Below are positions 8,685-18,072 of a stretch of 64,000 nucleotides of DNA, one piece after another. Position 1 is the stretch's first letter. Each line of letters begins with the position of its first letter. The DNA lies in the NCBI GenBank assembly GCA_030765525.1, contig JAVCCK010000041.1, forward strand, positions 1 through 64,000. The letters are read 5' to 3'. This DNA is from Candidatus Lernaella stagnicola (lineage in GTDB: Bacteria; Lernaellota; Lernaellaia; Lernaellales; Lernaellaceae). The notes under the pieces are model-generated. The model was not told the DNA's origin. It did not search any database and saw only the letters and a program-made list of their open reading frames with translations. A program made the position numbers and the translations under genes.

Positions 8685-9578
8685 TTGCGGTACTTCTGGT
8701 TGGTGCCGATTTTCGTGCTACTGGCGTTCGTCGCCTGTGAATACAATAACGATTTTGAACTCGACAGCGACCTCTATGGGGACGCTGCGGCGTCGCCGAC
8801 GGTATTTGTCGCGGCCGGCTATTTCACCATGGGTTCGGATTTCAGCCCCGGTTTTTTCGATGGCGTGCCTGACGAACCTTTCACCGACGAGCAGCCCGAG
8901 CACCGCACCTATGTCTCCGCCTATCGAGTCGAGATCCATGAGGTGACCAACGCTCAGTACCGCGCCTGCGTAGGGGCGGGGCGTTGCGAGGACCCTCGAA
9001 GCGCCGGCAGCATTGATCGCGCCGATTACTATTCCAATCGCGCCTTCGACGATTACCCGGTGACTAATGTTACTTGGCAGATGGCCGATGATTACTGCCG
9101 CTGGCGCGAACGCCGCTTGCCGAGCGAGGCCGAATGGGAGAAGGCGGCGCGCGGTACGGCCGACGAGCGAACCTTTCCGTGGGGGTGGCAGGAACCGACC
9201 TGCGGCCTGTCCAACCTATCGATCCCGCGGGCGGATTCACTTTCCGCCGACGCCGAATACGAAGAGACCTGCCACGCGCGTCCGGTCGAAGTTGGGACCT
9301 ACGCCGCGGCGGCGTCTCCGTTCGGGTTGACCGAAATGGCGGGCAATGTCTCTGAATGGACCGCCGATTACTATGACGCAGATTACTACGATGCGGGTCT
9401 GTGGCCTCACAACGGCGTTGACCCGCAAGGCCCGCCGGACGGCGAGCGTCGGGTCATTCGCGGCGGCAACTTCGCGTCGACCGCGTATTTCGCCAGAGTA
9501 TCCTTCCGCGAAAATGCACCGCCGGAGACATACACCGCCGCTTTGGGCTTTCGTTGCGCACAGGATGTCGTTCCATGA
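8685..9578 (+). CDS. SUMF1/formylglycine-generating-enzyme-domain lipoprotein
   Basis: A 297-residue protein with a short hydrophobic N-terminus ending in a lipobox-like FVAC (Cys18), then a SUMF1/FGE-type fold. Visible family segments are AGYFTMGSD near residue 43, VEIHEVTNAQYRAC, RLPSEAEWEKAARG, AGNVSEWT and a final GFRC. The C-terminal Cys is kept, but the domain alone does not prove sulfatase-activating activity; many such lipoproteins have structural or unknown roles. The start is TTG with GAAGGAG 8 bases upstream. It overlaps the first glycosyltransferase by ATGA, so it is translated with the polysaccharide genes. Confidence 0.8.
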   Translation: MRYFWLVPIFVLLAFVACEYNNDFELDSDLYGDAAASPTVFVAAGYFTMGSDFSPGFFDGVPDEPFTDEQPEHRTYVSAYRVEIHEVTNAQYRACVGAGRCEDPRSAGSIDRADYYSNRAFDDYPVTNVTWQMADDYCRWRERRLPSEAEWEKAARGTADERTFPWGWQEPTCGLSNLSIPRADSLSADAEYEETCHARPVEVGTYAAAASPFGLTEMAGNVSEWTADYYDADYYDAGLWPHNGVDPQGPPDGERRVIRGGNFASTAYFARVSFRENAPPETYTAALGFRCAQDVVP

Positions 9579-10732
9579 AGATATACGCAGGCTTCGACCT
9601 TCCTCGACAAATCTTGATGTTTTCTACTGCCGATTGGGACGCGCCGCTGTGGACCAATAAGCAGCAGGTCGCGTCTCGTTTGGCGAAGTACTTCGACATC
9701 ATTTACGTGGAACCGCTGGCAGCCGTGGGGGCCGGGCAACGGAAACTGTTGGGCGGCGATTCCTATACCGCCGATTGCGGCGTGACGGTGTACCGGCCGC
9801 CGGCGGCGGCGCCGTTCGGCAACAAGATATGGTCCGTCAATCGGGCCAATATCGCGTACGCGTCTCGCGGCGTGAAAAGCATAATGAGAGAGAAAGGTTT
9901 TTCGCGGCCGATCTTCTGGTGCTACCCGCCCACGGCGCAGCCCTTTTTGACGCAGATCGACAGCGCCGTCTCGTGTTACGACTGCGTGGACGAATACAGC
10001 GCCTTTCCCGGCGCCTGGGCCATCGTCACGCGCAAGATGGAGCAACGGCTGCTAAAGTCCGTCGACGCGGTTTTCACTACCGCGCAGAGTTTGTTCGAAG
10101 CCAAACGGCCCTACAACAAGCACACGTACTTCGTGCCGAACGTCGCCGATTTCGGCCACTTTCACAAAGCGACGACCGCCAAGCCGATAGGCCGCATCAG
10201 GAATATCAAACGGCCGGTGATCGGGTTCGTCGGCGCCGTGAACTACAAGCTCGACGGCGAACTGCTCGCCACGCTCTTCCGCTTGCGACCGAACTGGAGC
10301 TTCGTGTTCATCGGCCCCGACTGCGGTTTCGGCGTCGATCAACTCATCCGGCACCGCAACGCCCATTTTTGGGGGCGCAAAGATATCGACGAACTGCCGG
10401 CGATCATGGCGGGTTTCGACGTTTGCATGATCCCCTATAAGCTCAACCGTTACATTGAAGGCGTACTACCACTCAAATTTTTCGAATACCTCGCCACCGG
10501 CAAGCCGGTCGTCGCGACCAAAATGGCGGAATTGGAAAAATACACGCCGATGGTCGACCTCATTACGACGCCGGAAGATTTTGTGAACGCGGTGGAACGC
10601 CGCCTGGCCGACGATCCGCATCGGGAACAACGTTTGGCGTTGGCCCGCGCCAACAGTTGGGAGCATCGCATTGAACGCATGCTGACCATCTTGGAAAACG
10701 TCTATCAGGAGAAGCGCGAGGACCACCTATGA
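9575..10732 (+). CDS. Glycosyltransferase, exopolysaccharide locus (GT4-like)
   Basis: A 385-residue GT-B-type transferase. The C-terminal donor-binding half shows the GFVGAVNYKLDG strand, an EGVLPLKFFEYLATGKPVVAT motif and a long C-terminal helix. The N-terminus reads STADWDAPLWTNKQQVASRLAK, a pattern shared with the gene at 11961 (PLW/MWVNxQHVxxRLAK), so these two are probably paralogues. The start ATG overlaps the SUMF1 stop, and the end overlaps the next transferase. It likely adds a sugar to the lipid-linked repeat unit at the cytoplasmic face; donor and linkage are unknown. Confidence 0.82.
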   Translation: MKIYAGFDLPRQILMFSTADWDAPLWTNKQQVASRLAKYFDIIYVEPLAAVGAGQRKLLGGDSYTADCGVTVYRPPAAAPFGNKIWSVNRANIAYASRGVKSIMREKGFSRPIFWCYPPTAQPFLTQIDSAVSCYDCVDEYSAFPGAWAIVTRKMEQRLLKSVDAVFTTAQSLFEAKRPYNKHTYFVPNVADFGHFHKATTAKPIGRIRNIKRPVIGFVGAVNYKLDGELLATLFRLRPNWSFVFIGPDCGFGVDQLIRHRNAHFWGRKDIDELPAIMAGFDVCMIPYKLNRYIEGVLPLKFFEYLATGKPVVATKMAELEKYTPMVDLITTPEDFVNAVERRLADDPHREQRLALARANSWEHRIERMLTILENVYQEKREDHL

Positions 10733-11898
10733 GAGTACTGATTTCCTCCCGCGATTACCTGCCGGACTACGGCGGCGTGCAAATCTATATGGAGCGCCTC
10801 GCCCATTACTACGGCGAGAAGGCGGTCGTCGTTACCCGGCATTGTCCCGGCGACGAATCGTTCGACCGTGACCAACCCTATACGATCAAGCGCATGCCCC
10901 GCTTGGAGTGGCGGCACGGCAATCGCGTCATCGGCGCGGTGCTGCGGGTGTTCAGCTACATCGCGCGTTTCATCATCAGTGGTATTTACCTCGCCGACGC
11001 CATCCGCGATCAAAAGACGGATGTCGTGTATTGCGCCTATCCCTTTCCCAACGGCCTGCCGATGATGGTCGTTCGCATTCTGACCGGCTGCCCCTACGTC
11101 GTGTTCGTGCATGGCAGCGAAGTTCTGCGCGAGCGCGAGGCCGGCGGCATCAGGCTCTTGGCGTTGCGCGTCGTGTTGCGTCTCGCGTTGCGCGTCGTGG
11201 CGACCGGTGAGTTCATGGCGGAGATCGTCGGCCACTATGTTGATCGCCGGCGCGTGATCGTGACGCCGCTGGGCGCGGATTCCGGCCCGCTGGATGCCGA
11301 CACGCCGCCGCTGGAGGAGATCGGGGGCGTCGATTTACGCGGCAAGCAAGTCATCCTGACCGTGGGACGTGTCGAAAAGCGAAAAGGTCACGACAACATC
11401 GTCAAAGCGTTGCCTGCAATCTTTGAGTCCCGGCCGGAAGCCGTCTGGGTCATCGTGGGCGACGGGCCGGAGCGCGCACATATCGAGAAGGAAGTCGCCG
11501 GTTCGCCGTGGCGCGACCGCGTTATCTTTACCGGCCGCTTGAGCTACGCCGAACTGGCGGGAGCCTACGCGCGCGCCGATCTTTTTTTACTGCCCAACCG
11601 CCAAGTCGGGTACGACGTTGAGGGCTTCGGAATCGTCTTCCTGGAGGCCGCGATGTTCGGCACACCTTGCGTGGCGGGCAACAGCGGCGGCGCCCCGCAA
11701 GCCATCGACGAGGGCCGCACGGGCTTGTTGTGCGACGGCGACGACCCGGCGGATATCGCCGCCAAGGTCGTGACGATTCTTTCCGATGAGGCGAAAGCGC
11801 GTGCAATGGGCGAGGCGGGCCGAAAATGGGTTGAGAAGCACACGTGGGCCGCTTGCGCACAGACCATCGAATCCGTCGTCAAACCACTCGTGAGTTGA
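10729..11898 (+). CDS. Glycosyltransferase family 4 protein
   Basis: A 389-residue retaining GT-B enzyme. The N-terminal acceptor domain begins with SSRDYLPDYGGVQIYMERLA. The C-terminal donor domain shows TVGRVEKRKGHDNIVKALP, an IVGDGPER loop, and the E-x7-E type motif GFGIVFLEAAMFGTPCVAG. It overlaps the preceding gene by ATGA. The role is one sugar addition in the surface polysaccharide; sugar specificity cannot be read from sequence. A 62-base gap separates it from the next transferase. Confidence 0.88.
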   Translation: MRVLISSRDYLPDYGGVQIYMERLAHYYGEKAVVVTRHCPGDESFDRDQPYTIKRMPRLEWRHGNRVIGAVLRVFSYIARFIISGIYLADAIRDQKTDVVYCAYPFPNGLPMMVVRILTGCPYVVFVHGSEVLREREAGGIRLLALRVVLRLALRVVATGEFMAEIVGHYVDRRRVIVTPLGADSGPLDADTPPLEEIGGVDLRGKQVILTVGRVEKRKGHDNIVKALPAIFESRPEAVWVIVGDGPERAHIEKEVAGSPWRDRVIFTGRLSYAELAGAYARADLFLLPNRQVGYDVEGFGIVFLEAAMFGTPCVAGNSGGAPQAIDEGRTGLLCDGDDPADIAAKVVTILSDEAKARAMGEAGRKWVEKHTWAACAQTIESVVKPLVS

Positions 11899-11960
11899 CC
11901 CTTCGTTGCCCGAGGGGCGGCGACCGGCTAGGATGACGGCGCACTTTTGAGGAAACCAAT

Positions 11961-13151
11961 TTGACGCTTCGAGGCCGCGATATCGTCTGCTTGGCCAGCG
12001 CCGCCTGGGACGCGATGTGGGTCAACTCCCAACACGTGATGCACCGCCTGGCAAAGCACAATCGCGTGCTTTACGTCAACAACCTCGGCTTGCGTCCGCC
12101 CACCGCTTCGAGCGGCGACTGGCAGAAAATCAAGAAAAAGCTAGGCGAATGGACCAGCGGCGCGCGGCAAGTCGAAAACAACCTGTGGGTCGTCGCGCCG
12201 GTCAGCCTCCCGCTACACCGCCGCGGAACCGTTCGCGCGTTCAACGCGTGGAATCTGCGGCGCACGTTGCGCGCGTGGACGACGAAATTCGGCATGCAAA
12301 AACCCATTCTGTGGTCGTTTCTACCGCTGGGCGCGACTCTCGTCGGCGACCTTGACGAGTCGCTCGTCGTATACCACTGCGTGGACGACTACGCGGCCAA
12401 CCCGGGCGTACCGGCGACGGAAATCAGGGAGATGGAAAGCCGCTTACTCGCCGCCGCCGACCTGACGATTGTCACCAATCCGGTCTTGTATGAGGAGCGG
12501 AAAAGCCGCGCGGCCAATATCGAGTATTTCGGGAACGTCGCGGACGTCGAACACTTCGCCCCGCGTCCCGATCGCCGCGTTCCGGAAGCATTACGTGACT
12601 TGCCGCGGCCGATTATCGGTTATCACGGCAATATCTCCGGCTACAAAACCGATGTGCCTCTCATGGCCGCGCTGGCTCGCGCCATGCCGCATGCGAGCAT
12701 CGTGCTGATCGGGCCGGTCGGGTGGGGTGACCCGCATACCGACGTCGCTTCGTTGCGGGAATTGCCCAACGTCGTTTTGCTCGATCGCGTGCCGTACGAC
12801 GCGCTGCCGAGCTACGTGGCCGCCTTTGACGTCGCCATCCTGCCGCTCCATGACAACGAGAGCACGCGGCGCAGCTTCCCCATGAAATTCTACGAATACA
12901 TGGCGGCGGAAAAGCCGATTGTCGCCCGTGACCTGCCGGCGTTCGACGCGTACCGCGACCGGCCGGAATTGTGTCGCTTGGCAAAAACCGAAAAAGGCTT
13001 TATTACCGCGGTGGGCGAGGCTCTCGCGGCGCCACCGGCTCTTGAAGCACGACGGGCCGAGGCGAAGCGGAATTCGTGGGATGTCCGCATGGCGCAGATT
13101 GAAGAGGCCGTCGTGACGGCCTTGCAGGCGAAGGGAAAGGGGAGCGAATGA
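11961..13151 (+). CDS. Glycosyltransferase, exopolysaccharide locus (paralogue of the gene at 9575)
   Basis: A 396-residue GT-B-type transferase whose N-terminus (LASAAWDAMWVNSQHVMHRLAK) and donor domain (GYHGNISGYKTDVPLMAALA; SFPMKFYEYMAAEKPIVA) match the gene at 9575 in order and spacing. This suggests duplication and divergence. The start is TTG with GAGGA upstream. The end overlaps the following GT4 gene by ATGA. Function in the polysaccharide repeat unit is inferred from context; the sugar is unknown. Confidence 0.82.
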   Translation: MTLRGRDIVCLASAAWDAMWVNSQHVMHRLAKHNRVLYVNNLGLRPPTASSGDWQKIKKKLGEWTSGARQVENNLWVVAPVSLPLHRRGTVRAFNAWNLRRTLRAWTTKFGMQKPILWSFLPLGATLVGDLDESLVVYHCVDDYAANPGVPATEIREMESRLLAAADLTIVTNPVLYEERKSRAANIEYFGNVADVEHFAPRPDRRVPEALRDLPRPIIGYHGNISGYKTDVPLMAALARAMPHASIVLIGPVGWGDPHTDVASLRELPNVVLLDRVPYDALPSYVAAFDVAILPLHDNESTRRSFPMKFYEYMAAEKPIVARDLPAFDAYRDRPELCRLAKTEKGFITAVGEALAAPPALEARRAEAKRNSWDVRMAQIEEAVVTALQAKGKGSE

Positions 13152-14266
13152 AAATCGCGCTGGTACACGATTGGTTGACCGGAATGCGCGGCGGCGAGAA
13201 GGTCCTGGAGGTCATGTGCGAAATCTGGCCCGACGCCGACCTTTTCACGTTGCTGCACGTGCCGGGATCAACCTCGCCGACGATTGAGAATCGCCGCATC
13301 TTTTCCAGTTTTATCCAAAAACTACCCCGCGCCGCGAAGTGGTATCGCAACTATCTGCCCCTGATGCCGACCGCCATCGAGCAGTTCGATCTGCGTGGCT
13401 ACGACCTCGTAGTTTCCACCAGCCATTGCGTCGCCAAGGGCGTCATCACCGCGCCCGGCACCTGCCACGTGAGCTATCTGCACACGCCGATGCGGTATGT
13501 GTGGGACCTGTTCGAAGACTATTTCGGCGCGGCTCGCGTGGGGCGCTTCAAGCGGCTGCTGATCTCATTTTTCGCCAACTACCTGCGCATGTGGGATGTC
13601 ACGTCGTCGTGCCGCGTTGACGACTACCTGTGCAACAGCCGCCACGTCGCCAAACGTATCGCCAAATATTACCGCCGCGATGCGACGGTCATTCACCCGC
13701 CGGTCGACACGGCACGCTTTTCCATTGGGCGACCGGAAGAGTTTTACCTCTGCGTCAGCGCGCTGGCGCCCTACAAGCGAATCGACCTGGCCGTCAAAGC
13801 CTGCGCCAAGTTGGGCAGAAAATTGAAAGTTGTCGGTACGGGTCAGGATGTCGACCGCTTGCGACCGCTGGCCGGTCCGGGCGTGGAGTTCCTGGGGTGG
13901 CAGGAAGACGAAACCATCGACGAACTTTATCGCACGTGCCGCGCCTTCATCTTTCCGGGCGAGGAAGATTTCGGCATCACGCCCGTGGAGGCGCAAGCAT
14001 CCGGCCGGCCGGTCATCGCGCTGGGGAGGGGCGGCGCTTTGGAAACGGTGCGCGGTTTGGACGAGGAGACGCCCACCGGCGTGTTCTTTGCCCGCCAGAC
14101 GGTTGACGACCTCGCCGCGGCGATTGTTTCCCTTGAGAGCAACCTAGATCGTTTCGACTCCGAGGCCATCCGCGCGCACGCGCTGAGCTTCGACCGCGAA
14201 GTGTTTCGGCGGAAGATCGAAACTCATGTGAACCAGACCTTTAAGGACTTCCAAGCGCGGCAATAA
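13148..14266 (+). CDS. Glycosyltransferase family 4, WbaZ-like
   Basis: A 372-residue GT4 enzyme opening with KIALVHDWLTGMRGGEKVLE, typical of the WbaZ/mannosyltransferase-like branch. It has HTPMRYVWDLFEDYF in the acceptor half and the donor motifs SALAPYKRIDLAVKAC and FPGEEDFGITPVEAQASGRPVIA. WbaZ relatives transfer mannose or similar sugars onto lipid-linked O-antigen or exopolysaccharide, but specificity is only inferred. It is coupled to the upstream gene and followed by an 86-base gap before the sugar-phosphate transferase. Confidence 0.87.
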   Translation: MKIALVHDWLTGMRGGEKVLEVMCEIWPDADLFTLLHVPGSTSPTIENRRIFSSFIQKLPRAAKWYRNYLPLMPTAIEQFDLRGYDLVVSTSHCVAKGVITAPGTCHVSYLHTPMRYVWDLFEDYFGAARVGRFKRLLISFFANYLRMWDVTSSCRVDDYLCNSRHVAKRIAKYYRRDATVIHPPVDTARFSIGRPEEFYLCVSALAPYKRIDLAVKACAKLGRKLKVVGTGQDVDRLRPLAGPGVEFLGWQEDETIDELYRTCRAFIFPGEEDFGITPVEAQASGRPVIALGRGGALETVRGLDEETPTGVFFARQTVDDLAAAIVSLESNLDRFDSEAIRAHALSFDREVFRRKIETHVNQTFKDFQARQ

Positions 14267-14352
14267 ACCGCGGCCGCGTTGCAAAAAACGTCCGTTTGGC
14301 TACACTGAGCGCGGCTTTCAAGCGAAGTTTGATACCCGAGGTATGAAGCAGC

Positions 14353-15753
14353 ATGATCGGCGAACGATCGACGTTTTTACGCAGCGTGCAAACGGTGGCC
14401 GATTTGGCCGTCGTAGTCGTGGCGTGGCTCATCGCGTACCCGATTCGCTTCAATTTCATACCGCTGTTGATCGATCACGTGCCGCCCTTTGCGCACTATG
14501 CCGCGCTGGCCGCGTTGGCCCTGCTGGTGTGGGCGGTGGTTCTTCGGCTGCGGCCGCTACTGGGCGGCGGTTTAGCCGCCGGTCTGCAACGCGACCTTTT
14601 CTGGGGCCTGCGGAACCACTTGTTGGCCTTCGTGACTTTCGTGGTCGTCACCTTTTTCATCAGCGCCTACAAGCCAAGCCGAATCGTATTGGTGATTTTC
14701 CTGACGCTGTCCACGCTCGGCATTGTCGGGGTTCGCGTTGCGATGCACCGCTGGCAACTCGCTCGTCTGCGGCGCGGCGAGGGCGTGACACGCTGCTTGG
14801 TCGTCGGCACCGGCAAACTCGCCCGGTCGCTCGTCGAGCGCCTACATAGGCGCGCGGATCTGGGGCAGGTCGTGCAGGGGTTCTTGGCCGACCGGCAGGA
14901 AGAAGTCGGCACCGAGATCGACGGCCTTCCGGTGCTGGCCACCGTTGAAGAAGTGCAGCGCGTCGCCGAAGAGAAGAATGTCCAACGCGTGTACGTCGCG
15001 TTGCCGATCAGCGCCCACGACCGTTTGAGTGCGGTGCTCAACAACCTCGAAGAAGAGATGATCGACGTCAAGGTCGTAGTCGACTTGATGGATTTCGTTG
15101 TGCTGCGCAGCGCCGTGGAGGATTTCGAGGGGCTGCCCGTTATCAGTTTGAAGCAGACGCCGATGTCGGGCTGGGGCGCGGCGTTGAAGCGAGCCTTCGA
15201 TATCGCGTTCGCCGGGACGGTCATGATTTTCGGCGCCCCGGTTTTCGCCGCCATTTCCATCGCGGTGAAACTCAGTAGTCCGGGGCCCGTGTTCTACGGG
15301 CAGGAGCGCATGGGGCTGGACGGGAAGGTCTTCGACATCTTCAAGTTCCGGTCGATGCGCGCTGACGCCGAGTCCGATACCGGTGCGGTCTGGGCGAGGG
15401 AAGACGATCCGCGGCGCACCCGGATCGGCACTTTCCTGCGCCGCACCAATCTCGATGAACTGCCGCAATTCTGGAATGTCCTTAAGGGCGAGATGAGCGT
15501 CGTTGGGCCGCGACCGGAGCGGCCGGTGTTTATCGAGGAATTCCGGACCGAAATCCCGAAATACATGTTGCGGCACAAGGTCAAGGCGGGCTTGACCGGC
15601 TGGGCGCAGGTGAAGGGCTGGCGCGGTGACACCGATTTGCGCCCCCGCATCGAATGTGATTTGTATTACATCGAAAACTGGAGCTTTTGGCTGGACCTGC
15701 GCATCATTTGGATGACGCTGTTCTCGAAGGCGGCCAGGGAAAACGCATATTGA
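14353..15753 (+). CDS. Undecaprenyl-phosphate sugar phosphotransferase (WcaJ/WbaP type)
   Basis: Starts the repeat unit by moving a sugar-1-phosphate (commonly glucose) from UDP-sugar to undecaprenyl phosphate. The 466 residues contain four N-terminal membrane helices, a Rossmann-like CoA-binding-type domain (about 145-265), one more hydrophobic helix, and the bacterial sugar transferase domain. Its motifs are [53 protein letters not shown] and [15 protein letters not shown]. Length and order match exopolysaccharide biosynthesis polyprenyl glycosylphosphotransferases. It precedes the nucleotide-sugar genes. Confidence 0.92.
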   Translation: MIGERSTFLRSVQTVADLAVVVVAWLIAYPIRFNFIPLLIDHVPPFAHYAALAALALLVWAVVLRLRPLLGGGLAAGLQRDLFWGLRNHLLAFVTFVVVTFFISAYKPSRIVLVIFLTLSTLGIVGVRVAMHRWQLARLRRGEGVTRCLVVGTGKLARSLVERLHRRADLGQVVQGFLADRQEEVGTEIDGLPVLATVEEVQRVAEEKNVQRVYVALPISAHDRLSAVLNNLEEEMIDVKVVVDLMDFVVLRSAVEDFEGLPVISLKQTPMSGWGAALKRAFDIAFAGTVMIFGAPVFAAISIAVKLSSPGPVFYGQERMGLDGKVFDIFKFRSMRADAESDTGAVWAREDDPRRTRIGTFLRRTNLDELPQFWNVLKGEMSVVGPRPERPVFIEEFRTEIPKYMLRHKVKAGLTGWAQVKGWRGDTDLRPRIECDLYYIENWSFWLDLRIIWMTLFSKAARENAY

Positions 15754-15778
15754 ACCAACTCGTCAAGGAGTGGATTAG

Positions 15779-17110
15779 ATGAACATCTGTGTGATCGGCA
15801 CCGGCTATGTGGGCCTGGTGGCGGGTACGTGCTTTGCCGAAACCGGCCACGACGTGATCTGCGTCGACAAGGACGAAGAGAAAATCGCCATGCTCAATCG
15901 GGGAGAGATCCCCATCTTCGAGCCGGAACTTGACACCCTGGTCGAACGAAACACGAAAGAAGGCCGACTCGTGTTCACAACCGATCTCGTGCACGGCGTG
16001 CAGCAGAGCTCGGTCATTTTCATTGCCGTGGGCACGCCGCAGGACGAAGACGGCTCCGCGGACCTCTCCCACGTACTCGAAGTGGCCAAGGCAATCGGTC
16101 GGGCGATGAACGAGTACAAAATCATCGTCGATAAATCCACCGTTCCGGTCGGTACGGCCGACTTGGTGCGCGAAGCCGTCGCCGGCGAAACCGATCAACC
16201 CTTCGACATGGTCTCCAACCCCGAATTCATGAAAGAGGGCGCGGCGGTCAACGACTTTTTGTACCCCGACCGCGTGGTCATCGGTGCCGGTACCGAGCAG
16301 TGCAAGGAAATGATGGGCGAGTTGTACGCGCCGTTCGTTCGCACCGGCAATCCGATCATCTTCATGGATATTCGCAGCGCGGAGATGACCAAGTACACCG
16401 CCAACGCGATGCTCGCCACGAAGATCAGTTTTATGAACGAGATCGCCAACCTGTGCGACGCGGTCGGCGCCGACGTTACCGCCGTGCGGCGCGGGGTGGG
16501 TACCGACACGCGCATCGGCTCGCAATTCCTGTTCCCGGGCGTCGGGTACGGCGGTTCGTGCTTCCCGAAGGACATCCGGGCGCTGGCCCGCACGGCCGAG
16601 CGCTTTGGTATGACGCTCGATATTCTTTCGTCTGTCGATCGCGTCAACGAAGCGCAGAAGACGGTCATCGTTCGCAAGGCGAAGAAACACTTCGGTGAGG
16701 ACCTCAGCGGCAAAACCTTCGCGGTCTGGGGGCTTTCCTTCAAGCCGCAAACCGACGACATGCGCGAAGCTCCGGCCAAATTTATTATTCGCGATCTGGT
16801 CGCCGCAGGGGCGATGGTTCGCGCCTTTGATCCCGCCGCGATGGAAGAAGCCGTTCAACCCTACAATCTGAAGGACGTTTACGACGCGGGCCGGATGGTG
16901 CTTTGCGATAACGCGTATGAAGCCCTGGAGGGGGCCGATGCGCTGATCGTCGTGACCGACTGGAACGAATTCCGGCGTCCGAATTTCACACGGATCAAAG
17001 AAATGATGAACCAGCCGGTCGTATTCGACGGCCGCAATCTATACACGCCCGGCATACTCCGGGAACTGGGCTTTTCGTATTACGCGATCGGCCGGGATGC
17101 GGTGAATTAA
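15779..17110 (+). CDS. ugd: UDP-glucose 6-dehydrogenase
   Basis: Oxidises UDP-glucose to UDP-glucuronate with two NAD+. The 443-residue protein has the N-terminal NAD-binding [18 protein letters not shown], the central [16 protein letters not shown] segment and the catalytic-cysteine motif [11 protein letters not shown] near residue 260. The C-terminal UDP-binding domain carries [17 protein letters not shown]. It lies 25 bases after the sugar transferase, with the UDP-glucuronate decarboxylase directly downstream. This gives a two-step route to UDP-xylose. Confidence 0.95.
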   Translation: MNICVIGTGYVGLVAGTCFAETGHDVICVDKDEEKIAMLNRGEIPIFEPELDTLVERNTKEGRLVFTTDLVHGVQQSSVIFIAVGTPQDEDGSADLSHVLEVAKAIGRAMNEYKIIVDKSTVPVGTADLVREAVAGETDQPFDMVSNPEFMKEGAAVNDFLYPDRVVIGAGTEQCKEMMGELYAPFVRTGNPIIFMDIRSAEMTKYTANAMLATKISFMNEIANLCDAVGADVTAVRRGVGTDTRIGSQFLFPGVGYGGSCFPKDIRALARTAERFGMTLDILSSVDRVNEAQKTVIVRKAKKHFGEDLSGKTFAVWGLSFKPQTDDMREAPAKFIIRDLVAAGAMVRAFDPAAMEEAVQPYNLKDVYDAGRMVLCDNAYEALEGADALIVVTDWNEFRRPNFTRIKEMMNQPVVFDGRNLYTPGILRELGFSYYAIGRDAVN

Positions 17111-17126
17111 CGACCGGAAGGGAGTG

Positions 17127-18068
17127 ATGATGCCAAGGATTCTGATCACCGGCGGTGCCGGTTTCATTGGATCGCACTTGTGTGATTACTACGTCGCCAA
17201 GGGCTACGAGGTGATCGCGATAGACAACCTGCTGACGGGTAATGTGGCCAACATTGCGCACATCACGGCGGAGAACTTTTCGTTTATCAAGCACGATGTG
17301 ACCAATTACATTTTCATCGACGGCCCGATCGATCTCATTCTCCACTTCGCGAGCCCCGCCAGCCCCATCGACTACCTGGAATTGCCGATTCAGACCTTGA
17401 AAGTCGGCGCGTTGGGTACGCACAAGGCGCTTGGCTTGGCCAAGGAGAAGGGCGCCCGTTTTCTGTTGGCGTCGACTTCCGAGGTATACGGCGATCCCTT
17501 GGTGCATCCGCAGCAGGAGAGCTACTGGGGTAACGTCAATCCCATCGGCCCGCGCGGCGTGTACGACGAGGCGAAACGCTTTGCGGAGGCCCTGACGATG
17601 GCCTATCACCGCACGCACGGCGTGGAGACACGCATTGTGCGCATATTCAACACCTACGGTCCGCGCATGCGTTTGATGGACGGGCGCGTCGTGCCGACCT
17701 TTATCGGCCAAGCGCTGCAAGGGCAGCCGCTGACGATCTTCGGCGACGGTCACCAAACCCGCAGTTTCTGCTACGTATCGGACCTCGTAGACGGCATCGA
17801 CCGCTTGTTGATGAGCGAGGAGACCGACCCGGTCAACTTGGGCAACCCACACGAGATGACGATCCTCCAATTCGCCGAGTTGATCTGCGAACTAACTAGT
17901 TCCAAAGGTGACTTCGTCTATCGCGACCTACCGGCGGACGATCCGAAGGTGCGGCAACCGGATATTTCCAGGGCCAAACGGATTCTCGAGTGGGAGCCGG
18001 TTGTGCCGTTGGCTGAAGGGCTCCAGAAAACAATCGATCACTTTAAGAACGTGATTTACAAGGATTAA
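17127..18068 (+). CDS. UDP-glucuronate decarboxylase (UDP-xylose synthase)-like SDR
   Basis: An extended SDR of about 313 residues: [16 protein letters not shown] Rossmann motif, ASPASPIDY segment characteristic of UXS enzymes, STSEVYGDP, the YxxxK catalytic pair in [11 protein letters not shown], and [13 protein letters not shown] converts UDP-glucuronate to UDP-xylose. Being next to ugd supports this over a dTDP-glucose dehydratase. Candidate starts are GTG 17124, ATG 17127 and ATG 17130, all behind GGAAGGGAG; the exact one is uncertain by a codon. galE follows 4 bases later. Confidence 0.88.
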   Translation: MMPRILITGGAGFIGSHLCDYYVAKGYEVIAIDNLLTGNVANIAHITAENFSFIKHDVTNYIFIDGPIDLILHFASPASPIDYLELPIQTLKVGALGTHKALGLAKEKGARFLLASTSEVYGDPLVHPQQESYWGNVNPIGPRGVYDEAKRFAEALTMAYHRTHGVETRIVRIFNTYGPRMRLMDGRVVPTFIGQALQGQPLTIFGDGHQTRSFCYVSDLVDGIDRLLMSEETDPVNLGNPHEMTILQFAELICELTSSKGDFVYRDLPADDPKVRQPDISRAKRILEWEPVVPLAEGLQKTIDHFKNVIYKD

Positions 18069-18072
18069 TCCC

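Noticed and set aside
8576-8746. N-terminal extension of the CoADR-like gene.
   Set aside because: The extension has no similarity to the family and covers the promoter; the ATG at 8575 has a ribosome site and starts right before the FAD motif.
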